Positions 5,851-11,520 of a stretch of DNA of 24,569 nt are shown in pieces (within the stretch, counting starts at the first letter, position 1; each line of letters opens with the position of its first letter). Under the pieces are notes generated by a model. That model was given only the letters and a program-made list of their open reading frames with translations. It was not told the DNA's origin and ran no database searches. Origin of the DNA: a virus; the IMG/VR virus record IMGVR_UViG_3300042914_001043, positions 1 through 24,569 of that record; one strand, written 5' to 3'. A program made the translations under genes and the position numbers.

Positions 5851-6986
5851 TTCTTCACCGCCTTCTTCTTGGCTGGTGCCTTCTTCTTGACTGGTGTGGC
5901 TGCGGCTTCGCTGATTGGTACGAGGTCGGGTTCACGGTTCGAGAGGAACGGTGCCGATGATTCGCGCTCCAACTCGTCCAACTGCTTCAGCAGCGTGTCA
6001 AGTTGTGCTTCGTTGAAGTCGGGCAGTTTGACACCTGGGTATGGCCAGTGACGCTTCAACAGGTCCTGCCATGTTGTGGGCAGGTTCTTGATGCGTTCCA
6101 AGGCCGTGTCACGGTTGTGGTCTGGTGCTGCAGAGGTGGCGACACCCGCTGTGGGCGGAATCCCGTCGTTGGCCGCCACCTCCGCATGCACTTTGATGTG
6201 CAGGTCTTTACGTTTGCGCCAGGTGCGAACAGCCATTGCCATTTGTGCTGCTTCCCATCCGGCGACGAGGTCTACTTCGTAGAGGGCGAGGGTGCCTTGG
6301 CCTGCTGGGAGGTGGAGGATGACGCCACGAGTTTTGTCAATGTCTGGCATCGGGATGTGTTCTTGGGTGCGCCAGTCGTAGATGTAATCAGCGTTGGCAT
6401 ACATTGCCATCTGAACTGCGATGGCGTTCATGGCGTAGTCAATGGAACCTGTTTTCAAGTCAAAGATTTGTTTCTTCTTGCGGGTGGAGAAGCGTGCGAT
6501 GCGGTCGGCTGTGCCCGCGTACTCATACTTCTCGTTGACGAGCAATACTTCAACGAAGCGTGGGTCGATGATGACGCCGTGTTGGGTGATGCCTGTGGTG
6601 TAGGCGTTGACGTCGGTTTGGAGTCCTGGGAGGATTGCTGGTTGTTGGCCGAGGTCGAGTGCTTGGGTGAGTGAGTGGAGTGCGGTGCCGATGTTTGCTT
6701 TGCTTGATGCACCTGCCGCTTCGATGGCTTGTTGCACGATGCGATCCAACGCACCTTTGTCTTCTAGTGCTGCTGATGCTGCGACGAGCAGGTCGTTGCG
6801 ATGCACGAGTCCTGTCGCAGTCATGCGACCCTTCCATGCTGTCAGTGCACCTTCATCGTCCAAACATTTGGCGATGGTGGTGACACGCGGGAACGATGTT
6901 TCTTTCCCTGTGCGTGTCTTGATGAGGTAGCGACCCCAACGGTCTTTGGGTGCTTCACCCGTGGTGAATGTGTCGGCGGTAGTCAT
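5847..6986 (-). CDS. RecB/Cas4-like PD-(D/E)XK exonuclease
   Basis: A 379-residue nuclease of the PD-(D/E)XK superfamily, like the RecB/Cas4-type exonucleases of actinophages, which process DNA ends for recombination. Motifs: H104 in 'TALHSL', D161 in 'AGTADRI', D176-x-K178 in 'FDLKTG', and the helix 'AVQMAMYANA' (190-199) with the conserved Gln. I see no four-Cys cluster, so it probably lacks the Fe-S site of true Cas4. The last 15 residues are a Lys/Ala/Pro tail ('KKKAPAKKKAVKK') like a histone tail, probably for DNA contact. The ATG at 6986 has AAGGAG 7 bases upstream and follows the promoter at 7035-7063. Confidence 0.88.
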   Translation of the reverse strand: MTTADTFTTGEAPKDRWGRYLIKTRTGKETSFPRVTTIAKCLDDEGALTAWKGRMTATGLVHRNDLLVAASAALEDKGALDRIVQQAIEAAGASSKANIGTALHSLTQALDLGQQPAILPGLQTDVNAYTTGITQHGVIIDPRFVEVLLVNEKYEYAGTADRIARFSTRKKKQIFDLKTGSIDYAMNAIAVQMAMYANADYIYDWRTQEHIPMPDIDKTRGVILHLPAGQGTLALYEVDLVAGWEAAQMAMAVRTWRKRKDLHIKVHAEVAANDGIPPTAGVATSAAPDHNRDTALERIKNLPTTWQDLLKRHWPYPGVKLPDFNEAQLDTLLKQLDELERESSAPFLSNREPDLVPISEAAATPVKKKAPAKKKAVKK

Positions 6987-7034
6987 TCGTTTTCTCCTTG
7001 GTTGATTGCGGGGCTAACTGGGATTTCAGAGCAT

Positions 7035-7063
7035 ACCTTATCGGGGCGGTGTTGGACGGTCAA
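7035..7063 (-). promoter_or_regulatory. Sigma70-type promoter for the nuclease operon
   Basis: Read on the minus strand, TTGACC (7063-7058) is followed after exactly 17 bases by TAAGGT (7040-7035), matching -35 TTGACA (5 of 6) and the actinobacterial -10 TAnnnT. It overlaps the end of the resolvase gene and lies about 50 bases before the RecB-like ATG. Transcription should start near 7028. It is the best promoter seen in the window. Confidence 0.5.
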
Positions 7064-7391
7064 GCATCCTTAGAAGTTCGGCCCACAACTTGGCAGGCAT
7101 GATGGCATACCAGTCGTCAACGTCTTCTGATCCACGGCGTTTGACGATGACTGCCCCAGTCCAAGCACGGGCGTTGCCCATCTCGGCTTCAAGCTCTCGC
7201 AGGTAGCCAGGTAGGTCAATCTTCTTCTCGTTCTTGACTTCGATACATACGCCTGGCAGGCCGTCGATGTCGCCTCGGTCATCAGTCCAACCGGCACGAC
7301 TCCGCTCAGCGTTCACCCATCCGTACTTTCGTAGCCATTTGGCTACTAGAAGCTCTGCTCGGTTGCCTTTGCGTTTATTTGGATGGGCCAC
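7038..7391 (-). CDS. Holliday junction resolvase-like PD-(D/E)XK nuclease
   Basis: About 117 residues from the GTG at 7391, which lies over the end of the WhiB gene and has AGGA 9 bases before it; 'HPNKRKGNRAE' then forms the N-terminus as in related nucleases. The PD-(D/E)XK set is complete: E13 ('GNRAEL'), D41 ('RGDIDG'), E51 and K53 ('CIEVKN'). This is the order of Hjc-type resolvases and of small phage resolvases that cut branched DNA before packaging. The longer frame to 7445 is out-of-gene reading through WhiB. The RecB-like gene follows. Confidence 0.75.
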   Translation of the reverse strand: MAHPNKRKGNRAELLVAKWLRKYGWVNAERSRAGWTDDRGDIDGLPGVCIEVKNEKKIDLPGYLRELEAEMGNARAWTGAVIVKRRGSEDVDDWYAIMPAKLWAELLRMLDRPTPPR

Positions 7392-7671
7392 GACTACAAA
7401 TCCTACGACGCAGCTCACGGCGTCTTTCGGTGGTGGTCGTACCACCCCAGATGCCTACCTCTTCGTTCTTGATTGCGTGCTCAAGACAATCAACACGCAC
7501 CGGGCACCTGTTGCAATACGTCTTGGCTTCAATCACTAGTCGTCGCACACCTTCCTCGAAGAACAGATCGCCTGACAGACCGAAGCAGGTTGCAAGTCGA
7601 TACCACTTCGGGTGTGCCCCGATGTAGACGTTGTCTTCGTTGGACCAGTTAGCGATTGGTTCGTCGGTCAT
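7375..7671 (-). CDS. WhiB-family Fe-S transcription regulator
   Basis: A 98-residue protein with the WhiB signature: C29, then C53-x2-C56-x5-C62 ('CNRCPVRVDCLEHA'), which bind a [4Fe-4S] cluster, then 'EVGIWGGTT' (71-79), the G(V/I)WGG turn, and a basic C-terminus 'ERRRELRRR' for DNA. WhiB proteins are confined to actinobacteria and their phages, so this is the best host marker here. Phage WhiB proteins such as that of mycobacteriophage TM4 can alter host septation and exclude superinfection. The ATG at 7671 has AGGA shortly upstream and overlaps the membrane protein gene by 23 bases. Confidence 0.95.
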   Translation of the reverse strand: MTDEPIANWSNEDNVYIGAHPKWYRLATCFGLSGDLFFEEGVRRLVIEAKTYCNRCPVRVDCLEHAIKNEEVGIWGGTTTTERRRELRRRICSRGPSK

Positions 7672-7891
7672 GTTTCCTGAGCGAATCTTTGATGTGTTGA
7701 CTTTGTTTGTCTTGTTTGTCTTGCGACAACCATTTGACCACGAAGTACAGCGACACCACTTGGGTGGTGATAAAGAACAACCACTCGAATCGTGTGATTG
7801 TTTCCTCGGGGAACCTTGGCATAAACAACCAAACGATTGTCCATGCCAACATGATTGGTCCTACGATGACCACTTTTTCCATCGGTTTCAT
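7649..7891 (-). CDS. Small membrane protein (80 aa, two TM segments)
   Basis: Two hydrophobic helices ('VIVGPIMLAWTIVWLFM', about 7-23, and 'WLFFITTQVVSLYFVVKWL', about 37-55) are followed by a charged, Lys/Asp/Arg-rich cytoplasmic tail. The ATG at 7891 has AAAGGAGG 4-5 bases upstream, a strong ribosome site. It lies between the secreted lytic enzyme and WhiB, so a holin or lysis-regulator role is possible, but small membrane proteins of other kinds cannot be excluded. Confidence 0.7.
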   Translation of the reverse strand: MKPMEKVVIVGPIMLAWTIVWLFMPRFPEETITRFEWLFFITTQVVSLYFVVKWLSQDKQDKQSQHIKDSLRKHDRRTNR

Positions 7892-7926
7892 ACAGCCTCC
7901 TTTTGGCTGAATGCGACCTTACGGCA

Positions 7927-8454
7927 CTACTGGGTCAAGGTGTTGGATGCCAGTTTGTGGGTTGTCCACTGAGTCCAGGTGCCGTACTCCCAGATGGCGA
8001 GGGCGGCCCGAGCTGCGGTGGGCGGATCTAGCAAGTTATCGCAAGTGCTAACAAGTCCGATGGTCTGTAGATAGCCGTCTGGGTAGTACTTGCTGGGCAG
8101 GCACCAGGACTTGGTGTGGATTTGGAACGCAGTCCAACTGATGCCGTTGTCGCCTCGGACATCCATCCGGCATCGGGACTCGAAGTAGGTGACTGCCCCA
8201 ACCATTGGCAACTCGGCTTCAGGCCAGCCAACCTCACGGGCTAGGTCTATCCACCCTGGGCAGGATTGGCCGTCAGGCGTCTCCAAATCGCGTAGGAGAG
8301 GCTCTGCTGGCTGTGCTGGGGCAAGTGTCGTGGTTGTCACTGGAACGCTTGTAGAAGCCTGTGGTGAGGTTTCTGGGGCGTCTGCGGCTATCGCTGGGAC
8401 AAGCCCAAGCAGAGCCCCGAAGGCAATGGCTAGGGCGATGGTGAGGGTCTTCAT
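7927..8454 (-). CDS. Secreted transglycosylase/lysozyme-fold endolysin
   Basis: A 175-residue protein. Residues 1-24 are a Sec signal peptide ('LTIALAIAFGALLGLVPAIAA'); 25-52 form a Thr/Pro linker ('VPVTTTTLAPAQPAEP'); 60-165 form a lytic-transglycosylase-like domain with 'AVTYFESRCRMD' (catalytic Glu probably E92), 'GISWTAFQIHT' (104-114) and a helix 'AARAALAIWEYGTW'. Four cysteines (65, 95, 118, 138) suggest disulfides formed outside the cell. It probably cleaves the glycan chain, either as a Sec-exported endolysin that does not need a holin hole or as an entry/secreted enzyme. AAGGGA stands 9 bases before the ATG at 8454. It follows the structured 140-base gap at 8455-8594. Confidence 0.85.
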   Translation of the reverse strand: MKTLTIALAIAFGALLGLVPAIAADAPETSPQASTSVPVTTTTLAPAQPAEPLLRDLETPDGQSCPGWIDLAREVGWPEAELPMVGAVTYFESRCRMDVRGDNGISWTAFQIHTKSWCLPSKYYPDGYLQTIGLVSTCDNLLDPPTAARAALAIWEYGTWTQWTTHKLASNTLTQ

Positions 8455-8560
8455 GAGTGGTAATCCCTTCAGGATGTAACCGCATCAGCCAAGGAGGAAA
8501 CTGATGCGGGGCCGTCAACTCTTTTCCCGCCGAGGCAGAGGACTGACCACTGCCCAGCAT
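8273..8560 (-). CDS. Doubtful ORF with strong ribosome site overlapping the endolysin
   Basis: The ATG at 8560 has AAGGAGG 8 bases upstream, one of the best ribosome sites in the window. The frame stays open to 8273, but after codon 35 it runs in the +1 frame over the endolysin gene, where it becomes Arg/Ser/Pro-rich as expected for a shadow frame. The first 35 residues ('PPWLMRLHPEG' and so on) cross no other gene. It may be a short leader whose translation opens the hairpin at 8480-8509, or not a gene at all. Confidence 0.3.
   Translation of the reverse strand: MLGSGQSSASAGKELTAPHQFPPWLMRLHPEGITTHEDPHHRPSHCLRGSAWACPSDSRRRPRNLTTGFYKRSSDNHDTCPSTASRASPTRFGDA
8480..8509 (-). promoter_or_regulatory. 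Hairpin exposing an anti-Shine-Dalgarno loop
   Basis: CCGCATCAG (8480-8488) and CTGATGCGG (8501-8509) form a perfect 9-bp stem. In the leftward RNA the 12-base loop reads UUUCCUCCUUGG. This loop is complementary over 9 bases to the loop of the hairpin at 8564-8584, and it also resembles the 3' end of 16S rRNA. It lies 26 bases before the endolysin ATG. No T-run follows. Confidence 0.6.
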
Positions 8561-8563
8561 ACT

Positions 8564-8584
8564 GGACACCTCCTTGGGATGTCC
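8564..8584 (-). promoter_or_regulatory. Hairpin carrying a Shine-Dalgarno in its loop
   Basis: In the leftward RNA, GGACA (8584-8580) pairs with UGUCC (8568-8564), leaving loop UCCCAAGGAGG with the ribosome site AAGGAGG (8575-8569) for the ATG at 8560. The stem is short (5 bp) and competes with an alternative pairing CUUGG/CCAAG (8587-8573). The loop can pair over 9 bases with the loop at 8489-8497. Confidence 0.45.
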
Positions 8585-8594
8585 AAGCCGAACC

Positions 8595-8855
8595 CTACCT
8601 GAAGTCGGTGGGGAGGACAATCCTTATCTTGACGACCATTCCGACCGGGACGCACAGCACCCCGTCAACGGAATGGTCAACGCCGATGCTTTGGGCGAGC
8701 ACGACGTGGTCGGGTTTGGCGTCTGTCATCAGCCAGCCTATGGATTTCACTTGGTATGACTCTTGGTCTAGGTCCTCGATGTCCATCCAGGCGTTCTCAG
8801 CGTGGGCATCCAGCCAGGTCAGTTCAACTATTTTGGCGTTACTCAGGTCAGCCAT
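8595..8855 (-). CDS. Phage protein of unknown function (86 aa)
   Basis: Not assigned. The ATG at 8855 overlaps the phosphoesterase end by 13 bases. It is mainly beta: 'IVELTWLDAHAENAWMDIEDLD', 'YQVKSIGWLMTDAKPDHVVLAQSIG' and 'VLCVPVGMVVKIRIVL'. I recall small conserved phage proteins of this pattern, usually annotated as hypothetical. There is no signal peptide or membrane helix. Confidence 0.7.
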   Translation of the reverse strand: MADLSNAKIVELTWLDAHAENAWMDIEDLDQESYQVKSIGWLMTDAKPDHVVLAQSIGVDHSVDGVLCVPVGMVVKIRIVLPTDFR

Positions 8856-9850
8856 ACCACGTACTCCGCAGTCACTTGCCCTTTGTCTGGGTTGACGAAG
8901 TGCAGTCGTTGTGATGGTTTGCCGGTGGCAGCGACGAACTCTTTGGCGTACTCGGAGTCCGATTCGATGCTGCCGGATACGAACACTCGGCCACCGTTGG
9001 CGAGGGTCATCGTGATGTTCTGGTGGTAGTGGCCCATGTAGCAGTCGTTGAAGTCGGCGATTACTCCTGATGCCCAGGCGTTGACTTTGCGCATGATGCC
9101 GAACGCTGGCACGTTGCCTCCGAAGGATTTGACTTCATCGCCGTGGACGAGGAGCACGTGGTAGTTGCCGATGGAGAAGGTTTGATACCAGGCTTCGGAG
9201 TGTTGCCAGATGACTGGGAGGTCTTTGGTTCGGTCTTGGGCGATGCGGTATGCCATCCGGTCGACGTTGTCGCCTGCGTAGGTTCCGTCGCCGTAGCGGC
9301 CGAGGCGTCCGTGGTTGCCCCATTCGCAGACGATCCGCAAAGGCTTAGCGAAGTTCGCTTGCAAGGTACGCACCATCTGCTCAATGATTCGAGCGGTCTC
9401 AAAGAGCTGCTCGAATAGGTGTGCTTCAATTTCCCACACTTGGCTGGGGAACACGTTGCCGCCACCTTCAACCATGTCGCCACCCAACATCAGGACACAT
9501 TCGTCTACCGGGTGGTCTTTGCGTTGGATGTCGGTGAGGGCGATGACTTTGTCGGTGAACTCTGCGATGCGCCGATCAGCAACCTGAATGTTGTACGAGG
9601 CTGTCCGTTTGCCTAACTGCCAGTCGGTGGCGTGAACCAAGGCAACTTCGTGCCCTTTGCGTCGCTTATCCAAGGCAGGCCGCTTGACAGTTGCGCCTCG
9701 CCCAGATGCCTTAGCGGCCTCATAGGCGGCCTGGTAGATGGCTCCGACGATGTCGTCGGTTCGACGTTTGTTTCGGGCGGCTTCCGCTTGGGCTTTCTTG
9801 AGGAGCTTTTGAAGTTCGTCAACTTGGGCCTGCTCGTCGTACTCGGTCAT
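8843..9850 (-). CDS. Calcineurin-like metallophosphoesterase (SbcD-like)
   Basis: A 335-residue protein. After a charged coiled N-terminus (1-60), the metallophosphoesterase motifs appear in order: 'ATDWQLG' (D76-x-Q78, with Q where H is usual), 'LGGDMVEG' (D125), 'EWGNHG' (N179-H180), 'LLVHGDE' (H236) and 'MGHYHQ' (H274-x-H276). Two metal ions would be bound and a phosphodiester cut; SbcD/Mre11-type DNA nucleases share this layout. No SbcC-like ATPase is nearby. The ATG at 9850 overlaps the preceding HTH-like gene as ATGA. Its position inside the lysis region, between two wall-degrading enzymes, is unexpected. Its substrate is unknown. Confidence 0.85.
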   Translation of the reverse strand: MTEYDEQAQVDELQKLLKKAQAEAARNKRRTDDIVGAIYQAAYEAAKASGRGATVKRPALDKRRKGHEVALVHATDWQLGKRTASYNIQVADRRIAEFTDKVIALTDIQRKDHPVDECVLMLGGDMVEGGGNVFPSQVWEIEAHLFEQLFETARIIEQMVRTLQANFAKPLRIVCEWGNHGRLGRYGDGTYAGDNVDRMAYRIAQDRTKDLPVIWQHSEAWYQTFSIGNYHVLLVHGDEVKSFGGNVPAFGIMRKVNAWASGVIADFNDCYMGHYHQNITMTLANGGRVFVSGSIESDSEYAKEFVAATGKPSQRLHFVNPDKGQVTAEYVVWLT

Positions 9851-10080
9851 GAAGAAGCAATCTCGCCACGAATCCGAGCCAACGCCGTGTACGAAGCAGG
9901 GAACCCTTTGTTCTTCAAGACCCTGTGGATGACTGCGTTGTTGATGCTTGGGTCTTTGCAGGCTTTCTCAAAGTCTTTCCAACCTGCATCTCCGAGGAAC
10001 TCACGCAGTCTTGAATCAACCTTATTTGCGTTTGGTCGCTTTGCTTGCTCGAGCCGTAGCGCGTCTAGGAACTCTCCCAT
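9847..10080 (-). CDS. Small helix-turn-helix-like protein (77 aa)
   Basis: An all-helical basic protein. 'INNAVIHRVLKNKGFPASYTALARIRGE' near the C-terminus resembles the helix-turn-helix of small actinophage proteins in which an 'AI.RVL...G...S...L.RHR' pattern ends the chain. DNA binding is likely; the target is unknown. The ATG at 10080 has GAGGAG 7-8 bases upstream. It is translationally coupled to the phosphoesterase (ATGA), so the two may work together. Confidence 0.65.
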   Translation of the reverse strand: MGEFLDALRLEQAKRPNANKVDSRLREFLGDAGWKDFEKACKDPSINNAVIHRVLKNKGFPASYTALARIRGEIASS

Positions 10081-10288
10081 TGCTTTTCTCCTCTATGTGC
10101 CATTGAAGGTGTGAATCCACCTTACCCTCCACGCGGTCTACCGTGTTGGATACTCGGTCAAGTACGTCCATCACTTTGGCGTGGTCATCACGGTTCTCAC
10201 GCCTGAACTGTTGGATGATTGCGACGATGATTGAGGCAACTGCGGCACTTACGCCGACAACGAGGAATGCCCAACCTTGGTCAAGCAT
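10022..10288 (-). CDS. Membrane-anchored coiled-coil protein (88 aa)
   Basis: One hydrophobic helix at 6-27 ('WAFLVVGVSAAVASIIVAII') is followed by a charged heptad region (30-66, 'VMDVLDRVSNTVDRVEGKVDSHLQWHIEE') and a very basic tail. This is the layout of the DUF2746-type proteins next to endolysins in mycobacteriophages, thought to take part in lysis. The ATG at 10288 overlaps the endolysin end by 8 bases; the longer reading to 10354 lies over the endolysin. Function inferred from layout and place. Confidence 0.65.
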   Translation of the reverse strand: MLDQGWAFLVVGVSAAVASIIVAIIQQFRRENRDDHAKVMDVLDRVSNTVDRVEGKVDSHLQWHIEEKSNGRVPRRATARASKATKRK

Positions 10289-10787
10289 TGGCTTTGGGTG
10301 GCGGAACTGTGCCGTTGCGGATGTGCTCGAAGCGGGTCTTGTATTCGGCTGCATCGTCGGCGAACTTCGGGCCGATCTCTATGTGCAGCCAGTCCCCACC
10401 GCCAGAACCCGTGATTGTTTGCTTGGTGTAGTCCTGCCAAGCGGCACGGTCACAACGCCAGCCGCGACCGAACTGTGGGAAGTAATCCAAGACGCATTCG
10501 ATGTGCAGGTACCGCCAGTTGGCAAGCAGGATGTCAAGCGTCTCTAATGCTTTGACACGGCCGTTTGGTATGCCTTTGGTTTCCATCTTGCGATACGACA
10601 TGTCGGTGGCCCGCCCGGTGGCATGAACACTCAACGTGGTCTTGCCACGCATGGGGCGATTCGCATAGGTTCCATTGTTCCAAAGCGCACCATCAGACAA
10701 CTTCGCCACCTCAATGACGAACTGCTCCAGACCTGCCCGCTTACCTTTGGCAGCACCGTCAGTGGTGCCCGTGTACGGGCGAGTCAT
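10281..10787 (-). CDS. Endolysin, M15/VanY-type peptidase
   Basis: A 168-residue protein with the M15 zinc peptidase motif 'SVHATGRATD' (H55 and D62 as ligands) and 'GGDWLHIEIGP' (D132-x-x-H135, H135 as third ligand). This family cleaves D-Ala or L-Ala-D-Glu type bonds of peptidoglycan stem peptides, and many phage endolysins use it. There is no signal peptide and no separate wall-binding domain, so it needs holin-type help to leave the cytoplasm; several small membrane proteins lie beside it. The ATG at 10787 follows the preceding stop by 2 bases. Confidence 0.85.
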   Translation of the reverse strand: MTRPYTGTTDGAAKGKRAGLEQFVIEVAKLSDGALWNNGTYANRPMRGKTTLSVHATGRATDMSYRKMETKGIPNGRVKALETLDILLANWRYLHIECVLDYFPQFGRGWRCDRAAWQDYTKQTITGSGGGDWLHIEIGPKFADDAAEYKTRFEHIRNGTVPPPKANA

Positions 10788-10789
10788 GA

Positions 10790-10987
10790 CTACTTCGTGC
10801 GGCCGAACGCAGCGTCTTTGGGGTTGACGTAGCGCAAGATCGGTGGGAGTGCCGCAGCCAGGGCGGCTTTCACCAAGTCATCGGGTGCATAGTTGCCGGT
10901 TGACGCAACTGCGACAACGGCAGCGAGCACGCTGCGAAGGTACGAATGGAGCATCGCTTTGTGTTGCTCATTCAGGTTCAAGTTCAT
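10790..10987 (-). CDS. Small holin-like protein (65 aa)
   Basis: 'MLHSYLRSVLAAVVAVASTG' and 'LVKAALAAALPPILRYVNPKDAAFG' form two moderately hydrophobic helices, a pattern common in small phage proteins next to endolysins and often called holin. The ATG at 10987 overlaps the previous gene by 20 bases. It directly precedes the endolysin gene. The hydrophobicity is weaker than in a classical holin, so a peripheral membrane role is possible. Confidence 0.6.
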   Translation of the reverse strand: MNLNLNEQHKAMLHSYLRSVLAAVVAVASTGNYAPDDLVKAALAAALPPILRYVNPKDAAFGRTK

Positions 10988-11240
10988 TGTTCTCTGCTTT
11001 CTTCTTGATGCCGTTAGACGCTACTAGACCTGACAGGGTTCCTGTCATGAATACGACGATGGTACTCAACATGTCCACGAAGGCGATGTCATTGGGGCTG
11101 GACTCAATCGGCTGCGATACGAATAGCAGTCCCCAGACGAAACCTATGACGATGATTGCGAACACGGAAGCCAAGATGATTCCAACTGCTGCAATCAGCC
11201 GTACATGGATTTCTTCAGGTGTAAGTCGGCGTCGGTTCAT
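10968..11240 (-). CDS. Two-TM membrane protein, putative holin (90 aa)
   Basis: Two strong hydrophobic segments, 'LIAAVGIILASVFAIIVIGFVWGLLFV' and 'MLSTIVVFMTGTLSGLVASNGI', lie between charged ends ('MNRRRLTPEE', 'KKKAENNELEPE'). The second segment with 'GTLSGLVASNGIKKK' resembles phage proteins annotated as holins. The ATG at 11240 is chosen because it makes an ATGA overlap with the lipoprotein stop. It is the best holin candidate in the window. Confidence 0.65.
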   Translation of the reverse strand: MNRRRLTPEEIHVRLIAAVGIILASVFAIIVIGFVWGLLFVSQPIESSPNDIAFVDMLSTIVVFMTGTLSGLVASNGIKKKAENNELEPE

Positions 11241-11350
11241 GGGTTGCATCCAGCCAGAGGGCATTCCTCACCGGTTCGAGGGTTGAAGTTTGTGCGGGTT
11301 GTTTCGCAACCAGCCAACAGCAACGTCAAAACGATTAGAGCAGCTCTCAT
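11237..11350 (-). CDS. Tiny lipoprotein (37 aa)
   Basis: 'MRAALIVLTLLLAGC' is a complete lipoprotein signal with lipobox L-A-G-C15, leaving a mature peptide of 23 residues with two more cysteines ('EECPLAGC'). It has ATGA overlaps at both ends with small membrane protein genes, and GAGGA just before the ATG at 11350. The size and layout recall Rz1-type outer-membrane spanins, but an actinobacterial host would normally lack the membrane such spanins need. A superinfection-blocking lipoprotein is another option. Confidence 0.65.
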   Translation of the reverse strand: MRAALIVLTLLLAGCETTRTNFNPRTGEECPLAGCNP

Positions 11351-11520
11351 TTGTCCTCATCCGATTGACTTGCTGTTCCTGCCAAGTGTAATGCAAGAGA
11401 CAGAATCGTGAAGAACAACGCCCAGTTCTGAATCGACCCGGACAGGGTCATGATGGTGATGGCGGATGCACCCAGGGTGAAACCCAGGGCGAGCATCTCG
11501 TTGCCAATCTTCTTGAACAT
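11347..11520 (-). CDS. Small two-TM protein (57 aa)
   Basis: 'MLALGFTLGASAITIMTLSG' and 'NWALFFTILSLALHLAGTA' are two hydrophobic stretches, with basic residues before the first ('MFKKIG') and an acidic end ('SQSDEDK'). The start ATG at 11520 shares its A with the preceding TGA, and the stop overlaps the lipoprotein ATG. This coupling on both sides argues for a real gene. A holin or antiholin role is possible from context. Confidence 0.65.
   Translation of the reverse strand: MFKKIGNEMLALGFTLGASAITIMTLSGSIQNWALFFTILSLALHLAGTASQSDEDK

Noticed and set aside
6003-6674. Plus-strand ORF of 223 codons
   Set aside because: It is the antisense of the RecB-like gene, with Cys/Val-rich unnatural composition.
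8480-8509. Intrinsic terminator before the endolysin
   Set aside because: The stem is good, but no U-run follows on the leftward transcript and the endolysin ATG is only 26 bases away.
8455-8560. Promoter TTGACG in the gap before the endolysin
   Set aside because: TTGACG is visible on the minus strand but no TAnnnT lies 16-19 bases after it.
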